DNA of 64,000 bases from NCBI GenBank assembly GCA_030427635.1, contig JAUIBA010000010.1, forward strand, positions 62,001-126,000, given 5' to 3'. A model generated the notes under the pieces. The model saw only the letters and a list, made by a program, of their open reading frames with translations, ran no database searches and was not told the DNA's origin. The stretch comes from Bacteroidia bacterium (lineage in GTDB: Bacteria > Bacteroidota > Bacteroidia > Chitinophagales > Chitinophagaceae). Of this stretch, positions 41,556 to 50,283 are shown piece by piece. Position 1 is the stretch's first letter; the number at the start of each line of letters is the position of its first letter. A program made the translations under genes and the position numbers.

Positions 41556-42992
41556 ATGAAGAAAATAAGACGCAAGTATCATACTCTATTGATAATGGGA
41601 GTAGTATGTGTGCTTGCTATTCATGCCTGTCGCAAAGACACACTGGACCCTCTGGGTAATGAATATATTTCCACAGAAGAAGGGGAAGAAACACCTGGTG
41701 GAAAATGGAATACAGTAGCTGATGTATCTACCAATGCATTTTCATTCTCGTCTCCGGGGCTTACCGGAGCAGATAATCAGACCGCCTTTTTTGTAGGTAA
41801 CTCTTTTTTTAAGCAAAACTGGGTGGCAGCTCCGGCATCCACATTGGCACGCGATGGGCTGGGGCCTACATTTAATGCGCGCTCATGTTCGTCCTGTCAT
41901 CTTAAAGACGGTCGTGGCAATCCTCCTGCATATGATGGCGCACCATCTACCGGTCTGCTGGTTAGGCTTAGCGTGCCGGGTGTAAGTAACAATGGTGGTG
42001 TGATACCAGACCCGAATTATGGTGACCAATTGAATGATCAGGCCATCCCGACTGTAGATGCTGAAGGAACTATTTCCATATCCTACAAAACAATAAATGG
42101 TACATACCCTGATGGTACCGCTTATGAGCTTCAGGAGCCGGTATATGCCATAAAGGATATGAAGTATGGACCATTTGCCGCAGGTATTATGATGTCGCCA
42201 CGGGTAGGGCAGCAGGTAATAGGTCTTGGGCTGCTGGAAGTAATAGAAGATAGTCGCCTGCTGGAGCTGGCAGACGAAACTGATGCCAATGGTGATGGTA
42301 TATCGGGCCGGGTTAACTATGTGTGGGATATGAAGAGACATGTAGCTGTCATTGGTCGTTTTGGCTGGAAGGCCAATCAGCCCACACTGCATCAGCAGTC
42401 AGCAGGGGCATTTTTAGGGGATATCGGCATTACATCTTCGTTGTTCCCCGATCAGAACTGTACCGGTATCCAGACCGGTTGCATGTCATCGCCCGATGGT
42501 GGCAAGCCGGAAATAGAAGATGCTGATATGGATGCCATGGTGGTTTATATCAGCAATCTGGCAGTACCTGCCCGCCGTAATGCAGGTGATGCAGCCATAC
42601 TGAATGGTAAAAAATATTTTAACAGAACAGGCTGTGCTGCATGTCATGTGCCCCGCCATGTAACGGGAACACATCCACGCTTTACCAACCTTTCTGCGCA
42701 AACCATATTTCCGTACACCGATCTTCTGCTGCATGATATGGGCCCGGCATTGGCTGATGGTCGTCCCGACTTTCTGGCTACTGGAGCAGAATGGCGTACC
42801 CCGCCATTGTGGGGTATAGGGCTAATACATACAGTGAATAGCCACACCCGCCTGCTGCATGATGGCCGGGCACGTAATGTGGAAGAAGCTATATTATGGC
42901 ATGGCGGTGAAGCAGAAAAAAGCAGAGAGGCATTTAAGATGCTTACAGAAGCCAACAGGAAAGATGTAATCAGTTTTATTAATTCATTATAA
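41556..42992 (+). CDS. Di-heme oxidoreductase lipoprotein (DHOR / DUF1111)
   Basis: A 478-residue protein with an N-terminal hydrophobic segment and lipobox (LAIHAC, Cys25). Two c-type heme sites are present: CSSCH (Cys111, Cys114, His115) and CAACH (Cys360, Cys363, His364). Between and after them lie blocks typical of the 'thiol oxidoreductase'/DUF1111 family (GLGPTFNARSCSSCHLKDGRG, PRVGQQVIGLGLLE, FGWKANQPTLHQQSAGAFLGDIGIT, WRTPPLWGIGL, LLHDGRARNVEEAILWHGGEA). It is placed in the periplasm or on the membrane as an electron-transfer enzyme, perhaps oxidising or reducing iron for the flanking imelysins (inference). It sits 9 bp before the second imelysin gene, so the two are almost surely co-transcribed. 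Confidence 0.92.
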   Translation: MKKIRRKYHTLLIMGVVCVLAIHACRKDTLDPLGNEYISTEEGEETPGGKWNTVADVSTNAFSFSSPGLTGADNQTAFFVGNSFFKQNWVAAPASTLARDGLGPTFNARSCSSCHLKDGRGNPPAYDGAPSTGLLVRLSVPGVSNNGGVIPDPNYGDQLNDQAIPTVDAEGTISISYKTINGTYPDGTAYELQEPVYAIKDMKYGPFAAGIMMSPRVGQQVIGLGLLEVIEDSRLLELADETDANGDGISGRVNYVWDMKRHVAVIGRFGWKANQPTLHQQSAGAFLGDIGITSSLFPDQNCTGIQTGCMSSPDGGKPEIEDADMDAMVVYISNLAVPARRNAGDAAILNGKKYFNRTGCAACHVPRHVTGTHPRFTNLSAQTIFPYTDLLLHDMGPALADGRPDFLATGAEWRTPPLWGIGLIHTVNSHTRLLHDGRARNVEEAILWHGGEAEKSREAFKMLTEANRKDVISFINSL

Positions 42993-43001
42993 AGTATAAA
43001 G

Positions 43002-44135
43002 ATGCTCAGAAGCAGAAGGCAACTTATATATGCTGTTGTTATGACACTAACCATATCGGGAGTGGTAGCAGCATGTAAGAAAAAGCAGGACAATCAGGCT
43101 ACGCCACAGTTTGAGAGAAGTGCAATGCTGAAAGATATTGCCGGTAATGTAATCATGCCCGGTCTGGATTCTTTTGTAGCTGCTACCGAGACACTCTCTG
43201 CCACCGTGCAGCAGTGGGGTAGCACACCGCTCACTACTGCCGATATAGAAACTGCGCAGGCACAATGGCGGCGTGTAGCCAATGCATGGAAGGTATGCGA
43301 GTTGTTTAATATCGGTAAGGTGCAGGAAACATATGTATATGGTACCGTACACACATGGCCTGTAAATGATGCCTTTATTGAGCAGTTCATCAGTGGCAGC
43401 AGTGAGCTTACTGAGGCTTTCATAGCCTCTAAAGGTTCCAGTTCCAAAGGTATTGCCGGTATAGAGTATCTGTTGTTTGGAGATGGTACAACCACGGGGG
43501 TATTGGATAGTTTCAGTACATCGGCACGTGGTGTGCGTAGATTCAGTTATCTGAAAGCATGTGCTGCTAACCTGAGTACAGTAGCCATACAGGTGCGTGA
43601 TATGTGGGCGGAAAACGTGGGCAATTATTATACTGATTTTGTCAGCGCTACCGGCACAGGGTTATCGGGTAGTATTAACATGCTGGTCAATGCTATGATA
43701 GCGCTGGACGAGCAGCTGGCATCGGCAAAGCTGGCACATCCTGCAGGGCTGCCATCCTCAGAAATTGATAAGACACTTGCAGAGGCCTGGCGCAGCGACG
43801 AGTCACTGGCATTGATAAAAACAGGTGTTACGGTACTGGAAGCCGCATGGCATGGCGGTGCCGATACCTCATATACGGGTATAGATGATAATCTGAGCGC
43901 ACTAGGTGCAAAGTATGATGATATGCGCCTGTCTGATAAAGTAGAAGAACAGTTTGCACTGGTACATCAGTCACTGGCAGGTATCAACGGTACGCTCAAC
44001 AGTGCTGTGAAAAGCGACCGTTCACACATTCAGATAGCATCCAATGAGCTGAAAGCATTATTGGTGTTATTGAAAACAGATGTAGTGAGTAACCTTTCCA
44101 TAACGCTTACCTGGAGCGATAATGATGGTGACTAG
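43002..44135 (+). CDS. Second imelysin-family lipoprotein, diverged motif
   Basis: A 377-residue protein with a lipobox (SGVVAAC, Cys25) followed by a basic KKKQ stretch. The rest is all-helical and of imelysin type (WRRVANAWKVCELFNIG; TWPVNDAFIEQFI; KGIAGIEYLLFGDG). The GxHxxE motif reads GIAGIE (Gly150 to Glu155), so the His is replaced by Ala. This resembles IrpA-like imelysins, in which the site is altered. It is nine bases downstream of the di-heme oxidoreductase, so in the same operon. It is probably a partner in metal capture. The 3' end converges on the UMF1 transporter with 19 bp between stops and no hairpin. Confidence 0.85.
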   Translation: MLRSRRQLIYAVVMTLTISGVVAACKKKQDNQATPQFERSAMLKDIAGNVIMPGLDSFVAATETLSATVQQWGSTPLTTADIETAQAQWRRVANAWKVCELFNIGKVQETYVYGTVHTWPVNDAFIEQFISGSSELTEAFIASKGSSSKGIAGIEYLLFGDGTTTGVLDSFSTSARGVRRFSYLKACAANLSTVAIQVRDMWAENVGNYYTDFVSATGTGLSGSINMLVNAMIALDEQLASAKLAHPAGLPSSEIDKTLAEAWRSDESLALIKTGVTVLEAAWHGGADTSYTGIDDNLSALGAKYDDMRLSDKVEEQFALVHQSLAGINGTLNSAVKSDRSHIQIASNELKALLVLLKTDVVSNLSITLTWSDNDGD

Positions 44136-44154
44136 TATCGTTGTTCCGGTTGTA

Positions 44155-45486
44155 TTATGCTTCCTGCACGCCATCTGTAGTTTTCATGGCACGGTACAGT
44201 ATTATAGCGCCAATGCTGAAAAATGATATGAGCGCTACTATGGCGCTGCGCATATTCATGATACTATCAATGAAGCCAAATGAGAACATGCCTATTACAA
44301 TAGCAAGCTTTTCTGTAACATCATAAAAGCTGAAAAATGATGCCGTGTCATGGGTTGGTGGCATGAGCTTGGAGTAGGTAGAGCGGCTCAGAGATTGTAT
44401 GCCTCCCATAATGATACCCACAATAGCTGCTACAATGTAGAATTCTGTAGCGGTATAGGTATAATATGCAGCTATACATACACCTATCCATATCAGCACT
44501 ACAAAGAAGAGCACCTGAAGATTACCAAACCTGTCCGATAGCCGGGCCATGGCATAGGCACCCACTATAGCCACCAGCTGTATGATAAGGATAGCGCCTA
44601 TAAGCTGGCCTGTTTCCAGTTTCAGTTCCTTGCTGCCGAAGATGGTAGCAGCCAGCATCACCGTCTGTACCCCCATGCTGTAAAAGAAGAAAGAGAGCAG
44701 ATAGGTTTTAAGCCGGGGCAGATGGCGTATCTGTTCCCATACCTTACGCAGTTCATGAAACCCGCCAGAGAGGATACCACCTCCCGGCTCCTGAGGCAAT
44801 GCAGTGCCTTTAGGGAGTTTGGCAAAAGGTATCATCGCAAAACCGGCCCACCATATACCCACCAGTACAAACGAAAGCCGGGGCGGGAAACTATCATCAG
44901 TAATGCCAAACATTTCTGGCTTCAGTACAAACAGGAAGCAGATAAGCTGTAGTATCACACTGCCTATATAACCATATGCAAACCCCTGCGCACTTACCTT
45001 GTCCCGCTCGGCAGGCAGCGCTATTTCCGGCAGGTAGGAGTTATAGAATACCAGACTGCCACAATACCCCAGTGCTGCTACAGAGGAGCATATGATACCC
45101 AACTCCAGCGTACTGCCTTTAAAGAAATACAGACAGCAGCACGATATAGCTCCTGTAAAGCAGAATAGCTGCATGAACAGCTTCTTATTACCTCGGTAAT
45201 CGGCAATGGATGATAGTATGGGCGATATGAGGGCTATTATCAGATAGGCAGCAGCTACCGAATAGTCAAAAAGAGAACTGTTTTTCACTTTTATGCCGAA
45301 GAAGGACACAATATCACTCGTTACTATGCCATTCTCTTTCTGTGTGGTCACAGCAGTATAGTAGGCGGGGAATATGGTAGAGGTAATGACCAGGTTATAT
45401 GCCGAGTTTGCCCAGTCATACATAGCCCATGCCCTTTGTACCGGTTTTGATGATGATATGGTAGCGGTAGCGCTCGTGGTTTCCAT
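44155..45486 (-). CDS. UMF1-family MFS transporter
   Basis: A 443-residue, 12-helix membrane protein. The start motif AWAMYDWANSAYNLVITSTIFPAYY is the hallmark of the UMF1 / Atg22-like branch of the major facilitator superfamily. A typical MFS loop (DYRGNKKLF) and the second-half loop ARLSDRFGN are present. The ATG at 45486 (METTSATAT) is used; a GTG 33 bases upstream would add 11 residues that overlap the divergent gene's promoter region. Fungal Atg22 exports amino acids from the vacuole; for bacterial members the substrate is unknown. The divergent neighbour is a hotdog thioesterase, 55 bp away. Confidence 0.88.
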   Translation of the reverse strand: METTSATATISSSKPVQRAWAMYDWANSAYNLVITSTIFPAYYTAVTTQKENGIVTSDIVSFFGIKVKNSSLFDYSVAAAYLIIALISPILSSIADYRGNKKLFMQLFCFTGAISCCCLYFFKGSTLELGIICSSVAALGYCGSLVFYNSYLPEIALPAERDKVSAQGFAYGYIGSVILQLICFLFVLKPEMFGITDDSFPPRLSFVLVGIWWAGFAMIPFAKLPKGTALPQEPGGGILSGGFHELRKVWEQIRHLPRLKTYLLSFFFYSMGVQTVMLAATIFGSKELKLETGQLIGAILIIQLVAIVGAYAMARLSDRFGNLQVLFFVVLIWIGVCIAAYYTYTATEFYIVAAIVGIIMGGIQSLSRSTYSKLMPPTHDTASFFSFYDVTEKLAIVIGMFSFGFIDSIMNMRSAIVALISFFSIGAIILYRAMKTTDGVQEA

Positions 45487-45541
45487 TTGTCTAATGTAAG
45501 ACGAATTTGGAATTTGCACTTGTCCGGCTGAGATTTGCAGT

Positions 45542-46006
45542 ATGAGTTACAGGGAAATTCCACGGGGAGAGGTCCTCAGTTTTATAAAAGCAACATATTT
45601 AGGCAAGGTCGTTACTGATTCCCGTTCACCGGCGGGCAACTGGTTACAGTTTACACTGGAGGAAATAGAGAAAGGGCGTGCTGTATTGTCTATGACAGTG
45701 AGGGAGGAAATGACTAATCCTTACGGGCATATACACGGGGGTATGATGAGCCTTATTATAGACGAGGCTATAGGATGGGGCGTAGTAAGTATGGATGCAG
45801 ACAGTCATTATACATCCCTTACGCTCAATGTAGACTTTCTTTATGCTATAAAGGCCGGAGACAAACTAAAGGCAGAGTCAAAGGTGCTGAGGGTAGGAAA
45901 GAAGATAATCAATGTAGAGTGTCATGTATATGATATGAACGGGCGTATTCTGGCGCGGGCCAATAGCAACCTCATTGTTACCGGTATGGAATATAGTCAG
46001 TCATAG
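45542..46006 (+). CDS. PaaI-type hotdog thioesterase
   Basis: A 154-residue single hotdog domain. The active-site block NPYGHIHGGMMSLIIDEAIG (residues about 60-79) carries the Asn, the HGG turn, and the acidic residue on the central helix expected for PaaI-like acyl-CoA thioesterases. The following strand (YTSLTLNVDFLYAIKAGDKLKAES) also fits. The substrate is unknown; phenylacetyl-CoA-type substrates are typical of the name-giving enzyme, but no paa gene is here. A box GAGATTTG (45530-45537, one mismatch to TAnnTTTG) with a TTG 20 bp upstream lies 4 bp before the ATG. It converges on ricT over a shared terminator. Confidence 0.85.
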   Translation: MSYREIPRGEVLSFIKATYLGKVVTDSRSPAGNWLQFTLEEIEKGRAVLSMTVREEMTNPYGHIHGGMMSLIIDEAIGWGVVSMDADSHYTSLTLNVDFLYAIKAGDKLKAESKVLRVGKKIINVECHVYDMNGRILARANSNLIVTGMEYSQS

Positions 46007-46050
46007 CACTTTCCGGTAACTGTATTTCATCGTCAGTTATATGGTATTAA

Positions 46051-46084
46051 TTAAAGATGCCGGCCATAAGGCCGGCATCTTTCG
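46051..46084. terminator. Bidirectional terminator between thioesterase gene and ricT
   Basis: Perfect 13-bp stem AAAGATGCCGGCC (46053-46065) / GGCCGGCATCTTT (46070-46082), loop ATAA. Confidence 0.9.
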
Positions 46085-46107
46085 TATAGTTATGTTATAT
46101 ACTTTAC

Positions 46108-47646
46108 TTATGCTGATGGTGGTGCAGGTTCTGGCTGGCTGTTGTTGTCGCGTGGAGGTCTTGGGCCTCTGTTTTGCGGCTTATTACCACCACCGCCTTC
46201 CCTGTTCCCTTTAGGGCCTTGTTGTTTATTGCCCTGTTGTGGTCTGGGTGGTCGTTGCTGTTGCGGATTGCCTGCATTGTCTCCTGCCGCAGCATTGGGT
46301 TGGCTATTGTCAGGCCGCTCACGTCTAGGCTGGTTGTTGCCACTCTTTTCGCCCTGTGGTCGTCCTTGTTTATTACCTTGTTTTCCTTCCTGTTGTGGTT
46401 TTCCTCCACCTGTGTTACCTGATGGCTTCTGCTGGCCTTTCTGCTGCTGAGGTCTGTTACCACCTCCCTGGTTCTGCTGACCTTTACCGCTGCCCTGTGC
46501 ATTTTGCTCTCCGCCGGGTTTTCCTTTCTTCTTTTTCTTCTTGTTTTTCTCCAGGTTTTTCAGCGTTATCTGGCCTACGTCATTCACAAAGCCCATGTCG
46601 GCCTTTATGCTGCCGCGTGCATCTCTTGCTTCCAGCTCCACAGGCTGTAGTTCGTCGGCCTTCTTACCTTCCTTATTCAGCTTTATTATTTCCTGTACAC
46701 GCTCTATGCTTAGTGGGTATTGCTTGTTGTTGCCAGGGAAGCTATACCACATGAGGTTTTTGAATATGTCCTTTTTCTGCAGGTAGGCAGGTCCGTTTAC
46801 AGTATCCAGCGAGTCGGCATTGTCAGGAAATACAGTCAGGGCATCCATGTAGGTGTCCAGCTCATAGTTCAGGCAGCATTTCAGCCTGCCGCACTGCCCC
46901 GACAATTTGGTCTGGTTAATAGACAGGTTCTGATATCTTGCCGCCGATGTGTTTACCGATTTAAACTCGGTAAGCCAGGTACTGCAACACAGCTCCCGTC
47001 CGCAGGAGCCTATACCTCCCACTTTACCACTTTCCTGGCGGGCGCCTATCTGGCGCATTTCTACTTTCAGTTTAAAGTCAGTAGCAAATACACGTATCAG
47101 TTCGCGGAAGTCAACACGCTGGTCGGCGGTGTAAAAAAATGTTCCTTTCTTACCGTCGGCCTGCAGCTCCACTTCGCATAGCTTCATATCCAGATTCAGG
47201 CTGCGTGCTATTGCGCGTGAGCGTATCAGTGTTTCCGGTTCTCTCTCTTTGGTAGTAGCGCTTGTCTGCAGCTCTTCTTCAGTAGCATGGTGTAGTATAC
47301 GTTTGGTTACGTCATTTTCTTTTACACCATATTTCTTCATCTGCAGCTTCACCAGTTCGCCGGTCAGGCTTACCTGGCCTACATCAAAGCCGCTGGTGCC
47401 TTCTACAGCCATCCAGTCGCCTTTTTCCAGTATCATGCCGGTATTATTGCGGAAGAATTCTTTTCTGCTCCCTTTATTAAAGGTCATCTCCACTACGGTA
47501 TAGGGCCTGGCGCCATCATGAAGCGGTATATCCCGCAGCCAGTTATACACGTTAAAGCGGTTGCACGCACCGGTGCTGCATCCGCCGTTACCTTTGCAGC
47601 CCGCCGGCGACCCACCGGTGCCGGAGCTGCAATTACCACATCCCAT
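46108..47646 (-). CDS. ricT: RicT-like PSP1-domain protein with long low-complexity tail
   Basis: A 512-residue protein. The N-terminal Cys-rich segment (CGNC..., CKGNGGCSTGAC, residues 3-28) is followed by the PSP1 domain (about 50-330), which has GMILEKGDWMAVEG, the Cys pairs GRELCCSTWL and GQCGRLKCCLNYEL, and FYTADQRVDFRELIR. RicT (YaaT) in Bacillus forms the Fe-S-containing Ric complex that affects RNA processing and development. The conserved Cys residues fit cluster binding. From about residue 365 the tail is disordered: a Lys run (NKKKKKKGKPGG), then Gly/Gln/Asn/Pro/Arg-rich sequence ending PEPAPPSA. Such a tail is absent from Bacillus RicT and suggests RNA or ribosome contact (inference). 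The gene appears to have its own upstream region of 291 bp. Confidence 0.9.
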   Translation of the reverse strand: MGCGNCSSGTGGSPAGCKGNGGCSTGACNRFNVYNWLRDIPLHDGARPYTVVEMTFNKGSRKEFFRNNTGMILEKGDWMAVEGTSGFDVGQVSLTGELVKLQMKKYGVKENDVTKRILHHATEEELQTSATTKEREPETLIRSRAIARSLNLDMKLCEVELQADGKKGTFFYTADQRVDFRELIRVFATDFKLKVEMRQIGARQESGKVGGIGSCGRELCCSTWLTEFKSVNTSAARYQNLSINQTKLSGQCGRLKCCLNYELDTYMDALTVFPDNADSLDTVNGPAYLQKKDIFKNLMWYSFPGNNKQYPLSIERVQEIIKLNKEGKKADELQPVELEARDARGSIKADMGFVNDVGQITLKNLEKNKKKKKKGKPGGEQNAQGSGKGQQNQGGGNRPQQQKGQQKPSGNTGGGKPQQEGKQGNKQGRPQGEKSGNNQPRRERPDNSQPNAAAGDNAGNPQQQRPPRPQQGNKQQGPKGNREGGGGNKPQNRGPRPPRDNNSQPEPAPPSA

Positions 47647-47937
47647 CTATCAAATAAGTTTATATCAAGCAGACCGTTACAGCTCATATCGGGTACCGGA
47701 GTGATACCGGAGGACTTTATTTGTCCTGGTCATCATCACCGGCTATATATATTACTGACACCAACTATCGTTGTTCCCTTCCGCACAGCCGTTCACTATT
47801 GTCTGCTAATAGTTAAAACAAAAATTACAATCTACAAACCTACAAAGAAAAGTGATGATATTACGTATTGAAAAATCAAATACGTTTTGCTCTTCATTTG
47901 TATAAAACTATGTTACAATACGGCAGCAATGGTGCCA
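47647..47937. other. Intergenic region between GH92 gene and ricT
   Basis: About 290 bp, AT-rich near the GH92 stop codon. It must hold the ricT promoter and the end of the GH92 transcript. I could not identify an exact TAnnTTTG box or a convincing hairpin. A short direct repeat of the ACCGGAG type occurs near 47694-47711. Confidence 0.4.
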
Positions 47938-50181
47938 TTAATTTACCGATGATGGCCAGTCCTGTTCTGCCGCACCAAACTGTTTATTGGGGGTAGCCCC
48001 CATTACAAACTCCAGTTTGCCACCTGCCATCAGCTGGTCATGTGTTATATAGGTTTTTGTATAAGGTTGCCCGTTCAGCTTCACCGATTGTATGTACGGA
48101 TTTTTACTGCCGGTATTCCGGGTTGTTATATGCATCTTTTTATTGCCAGGTAACATTATCGTTACCTCGTCAAATACAGGACTGCCAAACACATACTCAC
48201 CTCCACTGGGATTGGCGGGATAAAAGCCGGTCATGCTCAGTACTCCCCATGCACTCATCTGGCCGCAGTCCTCATTACCTGCATAGCCTTCCGGTGCGGC
48301 ATGGTACATAGAGTCTATAATGGTGCGTATCCATTTTTGTGTTTTCCATGCCTGCCCCACATAGCTATACATATAGGCTATATGATGGCTGGGTTCGTTG
48401 CCATGGGCATACTGCCCTATCAGGCCGCTTACGTCAGGTGGTGCCTGCTCTCCTTTCATTTCTGATGGTGCGCTGAATAGTTCGTCCAGCTTGCCGGTAA
48501 ACCCATCATAGCTGCCATATCCTTTTGCCAGCCCGCGTATATCATGAGGTACAAAGAAGGTATATTGCCATGCATTACCCTCCTCATAGCCCGATTTGCT
48601 ACCGTCAGTAGATGCGAAGTAGGGGTCGAAAGGCTCTGTCCAGGAGCCATTTTTATTTTTTGGCCTTATGAACCCTGTCTTTTTGTCAAACAGGAGCGTG
48701 TATGCCTGTGCTTTTTTGCTGTACAGGGCATAGTCGTCCTTTTTATGCAGCATAGCGGCCACCTGTGCTATACACCAGTCGTCATAGGCATATTCCAGTG
48801 TTTTGGTCACTGTATGCCATGCCAGGTCCTGTGGCACATAGCCATATTCACGGTACCATTGTGTGCCTCTTATATTCTGCTCTGCACTTTTTTTCATTGC
48901 TTCCAGTGCACGTTCCGGGTCTATGCCAGGGGTATGTTTCAGCACAGCATCGGCCAGTACCGGCACTGCATGGTAGCCACTCATACAGTTGGTCTCATAG
49001 GTACTGAGGTCCCATACCGGCAGTAATCCTGTTTCATCGCAGAAGGCTAGCATACTGTTCATCATATCGCGCAGGCGCTCCGGCTGTGTAATGGTAAATA
49101 GCGGATGCAAGCCTCTGAAAGTATCCCAGAGAGAAAAAACCGTGTACCGCTGCCCGCCCCCCGGCATTTTTAGTTTTTGGTTATCGGCATTGGCATATTC
49201 ACCATCGGCATCTGAGTACAGGTTAGGAGCCATACAGGTATGGTATAGCGCCGAGTAAAAGATGCGTTTCAGCTGCGCGTCCTTTGTGCTTACCTGCACT
49301 TTTGCCATCTCATGTTCCCACAGCTGCTCTGCATTCTTTTTTACAGTCTCAAATGTTTTACCCCGGGTTTCGTTCAGTGCCAGTATGGCCTTATCGGTAC
49401 TGGTCATGGATAGCGCTACACGCATCAGCAGGGTAGTGCCCTTCAGGTCGCCCAGCTCCAGCTCTCCATTATAGCGGCCGCTGTCTGCCAGCTGGCTTTG
49501 CCGTATTTCTGTATGTGTGTTGTTTTCATATATGTGTAGCTTACGGATGGGGACAGACAGACGGGCCGCAAAATATACCCGCTGCGTTCTGGCCCACCCG
49601 CGCGACATGCGCCAGCCGGTTATTGTAGAATCGTCTACCTGCTTTATATAGGTATGTGTTGCGCTGTCCCAGTTCATCATGTAGGTGAGGTGAAAGCGCA
49701 GCCATGCCTGCTTGCCCCGGGGGAACGTATATTTATGTACACCACAGCGCTCTGTCGCAGTTAACTGCACATCTATGCCATTGTTCATTTTTACATGATA
49801 GTATCCTGCCGATGCATTTTCATTCTTATGGTCAAAACCTACCCTGAAAAACTTACAGGTATCGTTTATCTGCTCTGTATGGGGCATTACTGATATGTCG
49901 GTCCAGTCGCCGCATCCGGTACCACTCAGGTGCATGTGGCTGAATCCCGTTATCATACTGTCTGCAAAGTTGTAGCCACTGCACCAGTCCCAGCCCTGAG
50001 TGCCATTGTCTGGGCTTAGTTGCACCATGCCAAAGGGCACCGTAGCACCCGGAAAGGTATGGCCATGCCCTCCCGTACCTATAAAGGGGTCTATATAGCT
50101 TATCAGCTTTTGTGCATCCCCACAATATGGTATCAGCAAACCTATGAGCGCAAATGCAGTCTTTCTTAACACAGAATTCAT
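47938..50181 (-). CDS. GH92-family alpha-mannosidase, exported
   Basis: A 747-residue protein with a signal peptide (MNSVLRKTAFALIGLLIPYCGDA). It begins with the GH92 signature ISYIDPFIGTGGHGHTFPGA and PFGMVQLSPDNG. It also carries the family blocks GFSHMHLSGTGC, FSLWDTFRGLHPL, HGNEPSHHIAYMY and GNEDCGQMSAWGV, which contribute the Ca2+ site and acid/base residues. GH92 enzymes are Ca2+-dependent exo-alpha-mannosidases that release mannose from N-glycans or mannans, usually in the periplasm of Bacteroidota. The linkage (alpha-1,2, -1,3, etc.) cannot be told from the sequence. No susC/susD pair or other glycoside hydrolase is adjacent, so this is not a typical polysaccharide-utilisation locus. 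Confidence 0.93.
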   Translation of the reverse strand: MNSVLRKTAFALIGLLIPYCGDAQKLISYIDPFIGTGGHGHTFPGATVPFGMVQLSPDNGTQGWDWCSGYNFADSMITGFSHMHLSGTGCGDWTDISVMPHTEQINDTCKFFRVGFDHKNENASAGYYHVKMNNGIDVQLTATERCGVHKYTFPRGKQAWLRFHLTYMMNWDSATHTYIKQVDDSTITGWRMSRGWARTQRVYFAARLSVPIRKLHIYENNTHTEIRQSQLADSGRYNGELELGDLKGTTLLMRVALSMTSTDKAILALNETRGKTFETVKKNAEQLWEHEMAKVQVSTKDAQLKRIFYSALYHTCMAPNLYSDADGEYANADNQKLKMPGGGQRYTVFSLWDTFRGLHPLFTITQPERLRDMMNSMLAFCDETGLLPVWDLSTYETNCMSGYHAVPVLADAVLKHTPGIDPERALEAMKKSAEQNIRGTQWYREYGYVPQDLAWHTVTKTLEYAYDDWCIAQVAAMLHKKDDYALYSKKAQAYTLLFDKKTGFIRPKNKNGSWTEPFDPYFASTDGSKSGYEEGNAWQYTFFVPHDIRGLAKGYGSYDGFTGKLDELFSAPSEMKGEQAPPDVSGLIGQYAHGNEPSHHIAYMYSYVGQAWKTQKWIRTIIDSMYHAAPEGYAGNEDCGQMSAWGVLSMTGFYPANPSGGEYVFGSPVFDEVTIMLPGNKKMHITTRNTGSKNPYIQSVKLNGQPYTKTYITHDQLMAGGKLEFVMGATPNKQFGAAEQDWPSSVN

Positions 50182-50283
50182 ACTGCTAAGTTAGTGACCG
50201 CCGGTTAAAATATGAGGATTGGATGGTCTGCGTATTATTACTGAAGGTCAATTCCTCATCATCTCTCTGTCTGTACCGGTTTA

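Noticed and set aside
46142-47181. Plus-strand frames opposite ricT (up to 153 codons)
   Set aside because: Shadows of the low-complexity tail and PSP1 domain of ricT on the minus strand.
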